Positions 1-4,605 of a stretch of DNA of 5,043 nucleotides are shown piece after piece. The notes beneath the pieces were generated by a model, which was not told the DNA's origin, did no database searches, and saw only the letters and a program-made list of their open reading frames with translations. The DNA comes from an uncultured Synergistia bacterium (GTDB lineage: Bacteria > Eremiobacterota > SpSt-956 > JAKJGF01), in assembly GCA_937888925.1 (NCBI GenBank), contig CALARM010001217.1, positions 1 through 5,043 on the forward strand, read 5' to 3'. A program made the translations under genes and the position numbers. The number at the start of each line of letters is the position of its first letter. Within the stretch, counting starts at the first letter, position 1.

Positions 1-985
1 GAAAAGGTTTTTTGTTATGAAGATAATAAAGGGCTTCACAGAGTTTTTCCATTATGCTGAAGATTGTTTTCAATGGTATCGGTGTTCCGTCCTGTGAATA
101 GACTCTCATTAATTCTTCAAGGGTATTACCTTCTATAAACTCTGTTACTATAAAAAATCTGGCATTTTTATTTTCTTCAACAAAAGAAAAATAATCATAT
201 ATTTTCGAAAGATTTGGATGATCTACATCAGTGATAAAGGATGTCATTCTTTCAAGTCTCTTCAACGTATCATGTAGAATATCTTCTGAAATACCTTCAC
301 CGGGAACATATTGTATTTCTTTTACCGATTTTACAACATTTTTCTCATCTGTTTCTTTAAGATCCTTTACCTTATAAACCACTCCGTTTATATTTTCAGA
401 AAGTTTATCTAAAATTTCATATCTTTCAGACAGAACATGTCCTTCTTCAAAAGGTGTAAGTGCCGGTTTGCCTTCAGGTTTTTTCACATAAGACGAAATT
501 TTTTTCTCTTTCCAGTCTGAAGGAACCAGCTCGTCATGTTTAATATATCCCCCTTCCGATGACGGGAGGGAATAATCTGCGGCAAGCTCTATATAGCTTT
601 TTTCCCCATCCTGAGTATTATCTTCAATTTTTATGATTTTTTCTTCTATAGATAGAGGAGTTATGTCAGGAGTTTTTATTTCAACAGATTTCTTCTGTAC
701 TTTTTTTATTATAATTTTCCTTTTTTTACCATCAGGGCGGCCGTCTAAATATTCTTCCAGTTTATCTTTTGAAAGTTTTTTTGTAATAATATTTTTAGCA
801 ATTTTAGATTGAGAAGATTTCTCTTCCGATTTAATTTCATTTTCACATGATGGGTCTGCTGTAATTTCAACTGCCGGCTCTGAAGGCTTTTCTTCCGTTA
901 CTTCTCTTCCCGTATCTTTATTTTCCTCAAAATTTTTTTCTATATTATTTTCTTTCAACTGGCAGTCTTCTATATTATCACTCAT
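1..985 (-). CDS. Ser/Thr protein kinase (eukaryotic-type), N-terminal part, cut by window edge
   Basis: The reading frame is open from an ATG at 985 to the window edge (328 codons, no stop). AAGGAG at 992-997 lies 6 nt upstream and decides the start. Residues 1 to about 185 are polar, rich in Glu, Lys and Ser, without signal peptide or membrane segment, and probably disordered. A kinase N-lobe begins near residue 189 (RYEILDKL). It shows a VVYKV strand (202-206), a probable ATP-binding Lys222 in SVKEI, a probable helix-C Glu245, the DHPNLSKIYDYF segment (255-266), a hinge-like FIVTEFIEGNTLEELM (278-293) and LCEALYYLHNKKP (315-327), which in this family immediately precedes the HRDLKPxN catalytic loop. 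The glycine loop is degenerate: only Gly201 of GxGxxG remains. The expected role is ATP-dependent Ser/Thr phosphorylation in cytoplasmic signalling; the substrate is unknown. Catalytic residues lie outside the window, so activity cannot be judged. Confidence 0.87.
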   Translation of the reverse strand, partial: MSDNIEDCQLKENNIEKNFEENKDTGREVTEEKPSEPAVEITADPSCENEIKSEEKSSQSKIAKNIITKKLSKDKLEEYLDGRPDGKKRKIIIKKVQKKSVEIKTPDITPLSIEEKIIKIEDNTQDGEKSYIELAADYSLPSSEGGYIKHDELVPSDWKEKKISSYVKKPEGKPALTPFEEGHVLSERYEILDKLSENINGVVYKVKDLKETDEKNVVKSVKEIQYVPGEGISEDILHDTLKRLERMTSFITDVDHPNLSKIYDYFSFVEENKNARFFIVTEFIEGNTLEELMRVYSQDGTPIPLKTIFSIMEKLCEALYYLHNKKPF

Positions 986-1054
986 AATATTCTCCTTGCA
1001 ATTGCCATAGCTGGAATTATTTATGAAATACAAACACAATGTTTATATATAAAA

Positions 1055-1082
1055 ATTATAACAAATTTATACTGGCTGTAAA
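1055..1082 (-). promoter_or_regulatory. Likely sigma-70 promoter of the kinase gene
   Basis: Read on the minus strand, TTTACA (1082-1077) and a perfect TATAAT (1060-1055) are separated by 16 bp. Transcription would begin near 1048 and give a leader of about 60 nt before the kinase ATG at 985. The leader includes a TTTATATATAAA palindrome. Because the hairpin at 1106-1140 lies upstream, the kinase seems to have its own transcription unit rather than depending on the broken gene upstream. In AT-rich DNA such matches also arise by chance. Confidence 0.55.
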
Positions 1083-1091
1083 AGTAAATTT

Positions 1092-1140
1092 AATAAAATT
1101 ATAAGGGGGAATTTTGCATCATTTCGATACAAAATTCCCC
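1092..1140 (-). terminator. Hairpin terminator after the broken minus-strand gene
   Basis: A perfect 11-bp stem pairs GGGGAATTTTG (1106-1116) with CAAAATTCCCC (1130-1140). ATC/GAT extends it after one mismatch, leaving a 5-nt loop (1121-1125). On the minus strand the stem is followed by a T-rich stretch, CTTATAATTTTATT. It sits about 40 bp after the stop of the truncated gene at 1182 and before the kinase promoter, where a rho-independent terminator for that gene would be expected. The T-run is interrupted by A residues, so termination may be imperfect. The plus strand has no T-run after the stem. Confidence 0.6.
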
Positions 1141-1181
1141 GAACCCATAAATTTAAAGTCAAAAATACTTATACAAAAATA

Positions 1182-1323
1182 TCATTTAACAGAAACAAAA
1201 ATAGTTTCCATTTTCACAGAAGCCCTCTTTTTAATAGATGCTTTATCATAGTCCTTACTTTCTACAAGTACTGTTACTTTTTTATAACACTGATTGGGAT
1301 CACTCGGAAGATATCCCGAGGTA
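1182..1323 (-). pseudogene. C-terminal fragment of a gene truncated at the IS left end; possibly pilin-like
   Basis: Read on the minus strand, 47 codons stay open up to the TGA at 1184-1182. The fragment reads TSGYLPSDPNQCYKK, then VTVLVESKDYDKASIKKR, then ASVKMETIFVSVK. No plausible start codon with a ribosome binding site lies inside it, and the reading frame runs straight into the terminal repeat of the insertion sequence at 1324. A terminator-like hairpin follows the stop, which supports a real gene end. The alternation of beta-type VTVLVES and VKMETIFVSV after a Cys, with charged turns between, recalls the C-terminal beta-sheet of type IV pilins or pseudopilins. That assignment is inference and weak. 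The missing N-terminal part is not found to the right of the insertion sequence. Confidence 0.55.
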
Positions 1324-1344
1324 GTGTAAAAAGTTAGCTGGTTT
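1324..1344 (+). repeat. IS left terminal inverted repeat (IRL)
   Basis: The repeat begins GTGTAAAA (1324-1331) and ends AGCTGGTTT (1336-1344), separated by AGTT. It pairs with 3229-3249 in inverted orientation with 17 of 21 identities; the mismatches all lie in the central four bases. In DDE transposons such repeats are the transposase-binding and cleavage ends. The outward bases (A1323 against A3250) do not pair, which fixes the outer boundary. Confidence 0.88.
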
Positions 1345-1422
1345 TGAAGAAAGTAGTAATAATAAGCGTATAAGGATTAAAAAAATAAAAAAAGTGTAAA
1401 AAAGCTAATAAAAAAAGAGGAC

Positions 1423-1452
1423 TTGACAGAAAGATAAAAAAATTCCTAAAAA
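1423..1452 (+). promoter_or_regulatory. Candidate transposase promoter inside the IS
   Basis: A perfect TTGACA (1423-1428) is followed after 18 bp by TAAAAA (1447-1452), a weak -10 match (4 of 6). Transcription would then start near 1459, inside the 3' arm of the hairpin at 1443-1469. An RNA begun here would lack the 5' arm and could not form the hairpin, whereas read-through RNA from outside would. The -35 is convincing; the -10 is not. Confidence 0.4.
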
Positions 1453-1469
1453 AAACATTTTTTTAGGAA
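1443..1469 (+). promoter_or_regulatory. Hairpin burying the transposase Shine-Dalgarno-like site
   Basis: TTCCTAAAAAAA (1443-1454) pairs perfectly with TTTTTTTAGGAA (1458-1469) around a 3-nt loop, ACA. The 3' arm contains AGGAA, the only Shine-Dalgarno-like sequence upstream of the transposase ATG at 1487, although it lies 17 nt from that ATG, longer than usual. Several insertion sequences, IS10 being the classic case, use such a structure so that transcripts entering from the host cannot be translated into transposase. The structure is seen directly; its function is inferred from position. Confidence 0.6.
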
Positions 1470-1486
1470 GAAAAACGAATAGTCCT

Positions 1487-3028
1487 ATGATAGCAAAAAT
1501 TAGTAGTTTTGTAGAGATAGAAATTACAGAAAATGATCTAAATATAGATAAATTAGATGATAAAATCTATAAAGCAAGCCAGAAAGCTGGTCAGGAAATT
1601 TTTAAAAAATCTTTAGAGGAAATAAATAATTACGTAATAAAAGAGAAACGTGATAAAGAGTTATGGAAAGTCCATAGCCATAAAAAAGGCAAACTTGGAA
1701 CTATGGTAGGTGATATAACTTACCGTTATACCCAGGTAAAAGGAGAAATAAACAAAGAATTAAGTTATTATTCTCCATTAAAAAGAGTCTTAAATATACA
1801 GCCTCATCAACAGCTAACCAATGGCTTGAAAATTCATGGAGTCCTGTCATCAAGCAGTGTATCTTACCGTGCTGCATCGGATAGGCTATCGAATAAAATA
1901 AGTCACAGCACAATAAGGACCAGTGCATTGGAAGTAGGAAAAAATATAAAAAAGCAAGAAGAAGAATATACAGATGAGAATGTAAAAAGTAGTTTATTTA
2001 AAGGAGAAAGTTCTCAGGCTTTTATAGAGGCCGATGGCATATATATCCCTATGCAGGGAGGTAAAAATAAGAAATCGGAAGTAAAACTTGCCATATGTTA
2101 TAGTGGAAGGGAAAATCGTTATAAAAAAGGCAATAGTGGCCAGAAACATTTAAAAGATAAGATAGTTTATGGAGACATTTGTAAGAGTGAAGATTTTATA
2201 GAGAAAGCAAGTATTTTTTTTAATTATTTTTGTAGCTTAATTAGTGTGTTATATATATTAATACTGGGAGATGGCGCCACGTGGATAAAAGATTTTCTCA
2301 GTGTGTATAGCTGCAGCGTGTATCAGTTAGACAGATTTCATTTACTGAAGAAACTGCGCAGCCATTTCAGCAGAAAGAAAGAAGTATATGATGAAATAAA
2401 AAAATTAATAGAAGAAAACAGGATAGATGAAGTACTGTTAAAAATACAGGAAAGCCTGTTATTTTTTCAAGAGAAAATCGTGGAATATGAGTTAAAAGGC
2501 AGTTTAGAAGATAGAAAAGACGAACATAAAAGCTATAAGAAGAGAATTGATTTTTACAGGAGAAAAATAAAGAAAATTAAGGAACTTATCAGCTATATAG
2601 AAAATAATAAAGAAGGCATTAATGGAATAGATGCATATAAAGATATATTTGAAGATTGCGATCTTGTTATAGGCAGTGGCGGCATAGAAAATCAGGTAAA
2701 AAATACTATTGCCAGGAGAATGAAAGGTCAGGGTAAATGCTGGAAAACTAAGGGAGCCAGAGCTATGGTTAAAATACTTACTTCTATTGATAATGGCTGG
2801 TATAGTTTTGAAGATTACCTGAATATTTTTTCTCTGAATAGAAAACCTTTAGAGTTACCTGAAAAGTTAAAGGAAAAAGTTGTAAATTCTAAAGGTAGAA
2901 AAGAAGCTTACCGGATGGAACAAATTTATAAAGGCACTATTCCTTGTTCAGCACCGTCATCAAGTCCTATAGGAAATTTTAAAAAAGAGATTTCAGGTGT
3001 AGATTATTTGGATGTATTACATATTTAG
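1487..3028 (+). CDS. ISLre2-family (UPF0236) DDE transposase, 513 aa
   Basis: The protein cuts and joins the element ends to move the insertion sequence. The family signatures appear in order: a basic N-terminal region with the GDITYRYTQVK segment (75-85); a helical, helix-turn-helix-like part around SSSSVSYRAASDRLS (121-135) and HSTIR (140-144); the first catalytic Asp183 in EADGIYIPMQ; the second Asp262 in GDGATWIKDF; the LDRFHLLK motif (281-288); a lysine-rich helical insertion (about 295-375); and the third acidic residue Glu401 in GSGGIENQVKNTIARRMKGQGKCW. The C-terminal tail (GTIPCSAPSSSPIGNFKKEI) is also typical. Length and motifs indicate an intact and possibly active enzyme, with no internal stop or frameshift. 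The ATG at 1487 is the first usable in-frame start. Its ribosome binding site is poor and partly buried in the hairpin at 1443-1469, which suggests weak translation. Confidence 0.95.
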   Translation: MIAKISSFVEIEITENDLNIDKLDDKIYKASQKAGQEIFKKSLEEINNYVIKEKRDKELWKVHSHKKGKLGTMVGDITYRYTQVKGEINKELSYYSPLKRVLNIQPHQQLTNGLKIHGVLSSSSVSYRAASDRLSNKISHSTIRTSALEVGKNIKKQEEEYTDENVKSSLFKGESSQAFIEADGIYIPMQGGKNKKSEVKLAICYSGRENRYKKGNSGQKHLKDKIVYGDICKSEDFIEKASIFFNYFCSLISVLYILILGDGATWIKDFLSVYSCSVYQLDRFHLLKKLRSHFSRKKEVYDEIKKLIEENRIDEVLLKIQESLLFFQEKIVEYELKGSLEDRKDEHKSYKKRIDFYRRKIKKIKELISYIENNKEGINGIDAYKDIFEDCDLVIGSGGIENQVKNTIARRMKGQGKCWKTKGARAMVKILTSIDNGWYSFEDYLNIFSLNRKPLELPEKLKEKVVNSKGRKEAYRMEQIYKGTIPCSAPSSSPIGNFKKEISGVDYLDVLHI

Positions 3029-3138
3029 TTAAAGAATAACAATTTTCTTGGTATCTTCAGTAAAGGTAGTATATTACAGTTAAGCAGAAAACCATTACAT
3101 GTATGAATTTGTTTAATTAATGGAGGTAATTAGGTTTT

Positions 3139-3219
3139 ATGAAAATAAATACATCTATAAGTTGGAGCTGCAGGGGCGCAGCGAAGCTGCGCACACTGCA
3201 AAACGTAATATTCGTATAA
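3139..3219 (+). CDS. Possible 26-aa small ORF in the IS right end
   Basis: An ATG at 3139 is preceded by GGAGGT (3122-3127), a much better ribosome binding site than that of the transposase, 11 nt upstream. The frame encodes 26 residues, starting MKINTSISWSCRGAAKLR, and stops at 3217-3219 before the terminal repeat. Its middle is simply the translation of the GC-rich hairpin at 3169-3200. No family is recognised. It could be chance, or a short leader-type peptide whose translation would melt that hairpin. Coding status is doubtful. Confidence 0.2.
   Translation: MKINTSISWSCRGAAKLRTLQNVIFV
3169..3200 (+). other. GC-rich stem-loop in the IS 3' region
   Basis: A perfect 7-bp stem pairs GCGCAGC (3176-3182) with GCTGCGC (3186-3192) around a GAA triloop. 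An outer 5-bp stem pairs TGCAG (3169-3173) with CTGCA (3196-3200) across a small internal loop. It stands out from the AT-rich surroundings and lies between the transposase stop and the right terminal repeat. No T-run follows on either strand, so it is not a standard terminator. It may be a protein- or transposase-binding structure, a read-through block, or a small palindromic repeat inserted in the element. Confidence 0.55.
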
Positions 3220-3228
3220 AGCATGAAT

Positions 3229-3249
3229 AAACCAGCTTTTATTTTACAC
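3229..3249 (-). repeat. IS right terminal inverted repeat (IRR)
   Basis: On the minus strand this reads GTGTAAAA, then TAAA, then AGCTGGTTT, which is the inverted counterpart of 1324-1344. It ends 201 bp after the transposase stop and 88 bp before the start codon of the next gene, so the promoter of that gene lies right beside the IS end. Confidence 0.88.
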
Positions 3250-3269
3250 AGCCTATGGAAGAAATAAAC

Positions 3270-3298
3270 TTGATTTTCTCCCGATGGTTTGATACATT
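3270..3298 (+). promoter_or_regulatory. Candidate promoter of the coiled-coil nuclease-like gene
   Basis: TTGATT (3270-3275) and TACATT (3293-3298) are 17 bp apart, and a TG at 3290-3291 gives an extended -10. Start of transcription near 3305 would leave a leader of about 30 nt containing GGGGAGGTG (3321-3329) before the ATG at 3337. A second pair, TTGATA (3289-3294) and TATATT (3313-3318), would start inside the ribosome binding site and is less likely. The -35 lies only 20 bp from the end of the insertion sequence. Confidence 0.4.
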
Positions 3299-3336
3299 AG
3301 TAATAGAACATATATATTCAGGGGAGGTGAATTTTT

Positions 3337-4002
3337 ATGCCCGATGTGGAAGATAGAGTGAGTGATATAGAAAAAATTTTGATGAAACTGGCTTATATGC
3401 AGATGAATACCCAGATGAACCTGGATAAATTAAGCCAGGAAATGAGTAAATTTAAAGAAGAAATAAGAAAAGACACAAAGGAATTAAAAAAAGATACGAG
3501 GGAATTAAAAAATGAACTGAAAGAATTTAAAGATGAAATGAAACAGGACAGGAAGGAATTGAACCGAAAATGGGGAGACCTTGCCTGTAAATGGGGAACT
3601 ATCATGGAAGATATGGTAGTGCCCAATATAAAAACTATATCGGAAGCATATTTTGATTGTAAAAAAGAAGAGTGTTCTATTTTTGCTATCAGATTTGAGA
3701 AAGTATCTTCTAAAGATAAGAAAAAAAAGAGAGAATTCGATATTATAGCAGTATATCCTGATAAAGTAGTTGTAAATGAATCAAAAGCATCTCCGAAACA
3801 GGATTATATAGATAAATTTATATCAGACCTGGCAGATTTTTATGATTACTTTCCTGAATATGAAAGTAAAGAGATAATTCCCGTATTTGCCTCACTTTAT
3901 ATACCTGAACATATACTCCTCCATTTATCCAGAAATAAAATTTACGCCATGGCTATGAAGGAAGATACCATGGATATCTTAAATCCTGATTGCCGGAAGT
4001 AG
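3337..4002 (+). CDS. Coiled-coil protein with PD-(D/E)XK nuclease-like C-terminus (DUF3782-like), 221 aa
   Basis: GGAGG (3323-3327), 9 nt before the ATG, fixes the start. Residues 5-35 are helical. Residues 41-79 form a highly charged Lys/Glu coiled coil with clear heptads (KDTKELK, KDTRELK, then NELKEFK-type repeats). A conserved-looking KWGTIMEDMVVPNI (85-98) links to an alpha/beta domain, in which REFDIIAVYPDKVVVNESKAS (132-152) matches the PD-(D/E)XK pattern: Asp135, then Glu148-x-Lys150 on the next strand. Glu91 may supply the helix acidic residue. Proteins of this architecture (COG5493/DUF3782-type) are widespread and often multicopy in cyanobacteria and environmental bacteria; their biological role is not established, and nuclease activity is inferred from the fold signature. 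There is no signal peptide or membrane segment, so it is probably cytoplasmic. It stands alone between the IS and the palindromic element. Confidence 0.88.
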   Translation: MPDVEDRVSDIEKILMKLAYMQMNTQMNLDKLSQEMSKFKEEIRKDTKELKKDTRELKNELKEFKDEMKQDRKELNRKWGDLACKWGTIMEDMVVPNIKTISEAYFDCKKEECSIFAIRFEKVSSKDKKKKREFDIIAVYPDKVVVNESKASPKQDYIDKFISDLADFYDYFPEYESKEIIPVFASLYIPEHILLHLSRNKIYAMAMKEDTMDILNPDCRK

Positions 4003-4071
4003 GAGTTTTTTGAATTTTTCCCGGTTCTATTGTAAATATTATTAATACATTTACTTTTATAAGGTTATTAC

Positions 4072-4206
4072 AACAGGATTTACGCAAAAAATAAGGGGAA
4101 CCCAGTCATTGCGAGTGAAGCGAAGCAATCCCACTGGTATACCGGAAGCTACAGGGATTGCTTCGTCGTTTTGCTCCTCGCAATAACAAAATGCGTAACT
4201 CCTGTT
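4072..4206. repeat. REP/MITE-like palindromic element, 135 bp, with terminal inverted repeats
   Basis: The outer ends are 15-bp inverted repeats, AACAGGATTTACGCA (4072-4086) and the complement of AACAGGAGTTACGCA (4192-4206), differing at one base. Inside are two more paired blocks. GTCATTGCGAG (4105-4115) pairs with CTCGCAATAAC (4177-4187) with one mismatch, and CGAAGCAATCCC (4121-4132) pairs perfectly with GGGATTGCTTCG (4154-4165). A 21-nt loop contains GGTATACC. The inner core resembles the 'CATTGCGAGCGAAGCGAAGCAATC' class, split here as CATTGCGAG, GAAG and CGAAGCAATC, that occurs dispersed in many bacterial genomes. It encodes nothing and is probably a non-autonomous element. Flanking TTAT on both sides is a possible short target duplication but is weak in AT-rich DNA. 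Confidence 0.68.
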
Positions 4207-4248
4207 TTATCTATATTATTTCTGATTTGAAGAAGATAATTTTATTAA

Positions 4249-4277
4249 TTGACTGATGTAAATAAATGATGTAATAT
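4249..4277 (+). promoter_or_regulatory. Promoter of the mazEF operon
   Basis: TTGACT (4249-4254; 5 of 6 matches) and TAATAT (4272-4277; 4 of 6) are 17 bp apart. Transcription would start near 4284, leaving about 28 nt before the antitoxin ATG at 4312, with AAGGAG at 4298-4303. It overlaps the repeated ATGTAA motifs, as expected for autorepression. Confidence 0.5.
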
Positions 4278-4287
4278 TTATATGTAA
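4256..4287 (+). promoter_or_regulatory. Candidate antitoxin operator: three ATGTAA iterations at 13-bp spacing
   Basis: ATGTAA occurs at 4256-4261, 4269-4274 and 4282-4287, exactly 13 bp apart, with similar AT-rich bases between (GATGTAAATAAAT, GATGTAATATTTA, TATGTAAAATAAAT). The first lies in the promoter spacer, the second overlaps the -10 and the third covers the expected transcription start. Ribbon-helix-helix antitoxins are known to bind short repeated sites over their own promoters. Assignment to this antitoxin is inference. Confidence 0.42.
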
Positions 4288-4311
4288 AATAAATCATAAG
4301 GAGTAATTCAT

Positions 4312-4605
4312 ATGTCTCAGGAAAAAAATATAAGATTAACTATATCTATGCCGGAATCTGTGTACAACCTGCTTAAAGAGGTATCTGTCAGAAATAAAAG
4401 AAGCAAGTTGATAACAGAAGCAGTAAAATTATATGCTCAGGAATTGAAGAATAAAGCTTTGCGAGATAGATTGAAAGCGGGATATCAGGCAAGAGCTGAA
4501 AGAGACAGGAAAATTGCAGAAGAATGGTTTTCACTTGAACAGGATACATATAATAAATATGTTAATAATGAAGAGGAGAAACATAGTGAAGAAACTGGAA
4601 ATTAA
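4312..4605 (+). CDS. mazE: MazE-like ribbon-helix-helix antitoxin, 97 aa
   Basis: AAGGAG (4298-4303), 8 nt before the ATG, fixes the start. Residues 5-12 (KNIRLTIS) form the DNA-contacting beta strand of a ribbon-helix-helix dimer. Helix A is about 15-26 and helix B about 31-46 (SKLITEAVKLYAQELK). A basic linker (47-68) leads to a C-terminal segment, AEEWFSLEQDTYNKY (69-83), resembling the toxin-wrapping tail of EndoAI-type (B. subtilis) MazE. The protein should bind and block the MazF ribonuclease and, alone or in complex, repress its own promoter. It is longer than average at the C-terminus, with an acidic tail (NNEEEKHSEETGN). Its last 20 bp overlap mazF in another frame, implying translational coupling. 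CopG/ParD-like antitoxins share the DNA-binding fold, but the adjacent mazF settles the pairing. Confidence 0.92.
   Translation: MSQEKNIRLTISMPESVYNLLKEVSVRNKRSKLITEAVKLYAQELKNKALRDRLKAGYQARAERDRKIAEEWFSLEQDTYNKYVNNEEEKHSEETGN

Larger units (their letters stand above)
1324..3249 (+). mobile_element. Complete ISLre2-family insertion sequence, 1926 bp
   Basis: The element is bounded by 21-bp terminal inverted repeats (1324-1344 and 3229-3249) that match at 17 of 21 positions: GTGTAAAA, four divergent bases, then AGCTGGTTT. Between them lies one long gene for a UPF0236/ISLre2-type DDE transposase with all three catalytic acidic residues. The length fits this family (roughly 1.5-2 kb). Left non-coding DNA is about 160 bp and carries a promoter candidate and a perfect hairpin; right non-coding DNA is about 220 bp and carries a GC-rich hairpin. 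Nine-base flanks (CCCGAGGTA left, AGCCTATGG right) do not match, so no target-site duplication is visible. The element may have moved or recombined since insertion. It truncates a minus-strand gene at its left edge. Confidence 0.92.
4003..4311. other. Gene-free gap of 309 bp
   Basis: No credible coding frame is seen on either strand. The left 69 bp after the nuclease-like gene include only a weak, non-canonical possible hairpin and T-rich runs. The centre (4072-4206) is the palindromic repeat element. The right 105 bp are very AT-rich and hold the promoter, the operator candidate and the ribosome binding site of the toxin-antitoxin operon. Confidence 0.7.

Noticed and set aside
1303..1320. 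CTCGG...CCGAG inverted repeat directly beside the IS left end, as a possible insertion target hairpin
   Set aside because: The stem is only 5 bp and the sequence is coding for the truncated gene; it is not enough to argue target choice.
1701..1928. Minus-strand 75-codon open frame inside the transposase gene
   Set aside because: It lies wholly antisense to a well-conserved transposase, has no ribosome binding site of note and resembles no family; it is a shadow frame.
3250..3290. Resemblance between the right flank (GGAAGA, TCCCGA) and the left flank (GGAAGA, TCCCGA at 1305-1319) as a hidden target duplication
   Set aside because: Spacing of the two blocks differs (about 3 bp against about 18 bp) and the copies do not abut the IS ends.
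3393..3626. Minus-strand 77-codon open frame inside the coiled-coil gene
   Set aside because: It is rich in Ser, Phe, Leu and Asn because it reads the complement of Lys/Glu heptad codons; a composition artefact.
3995..4035. CCGGAA...TTCCCGG as a terminator for the nuclease-like gene
   Set aside because: The pairing needs a bulge and a loop of about 20 nt, and the T-runs lie inside the loop rather than after the stem.
4072..4206. CRISPR array or tRNA gene in the palindromic region
   Set aside because: There are no direct repeats with spacers and no cloverleaf; the structure is purely nested inverted repeats.
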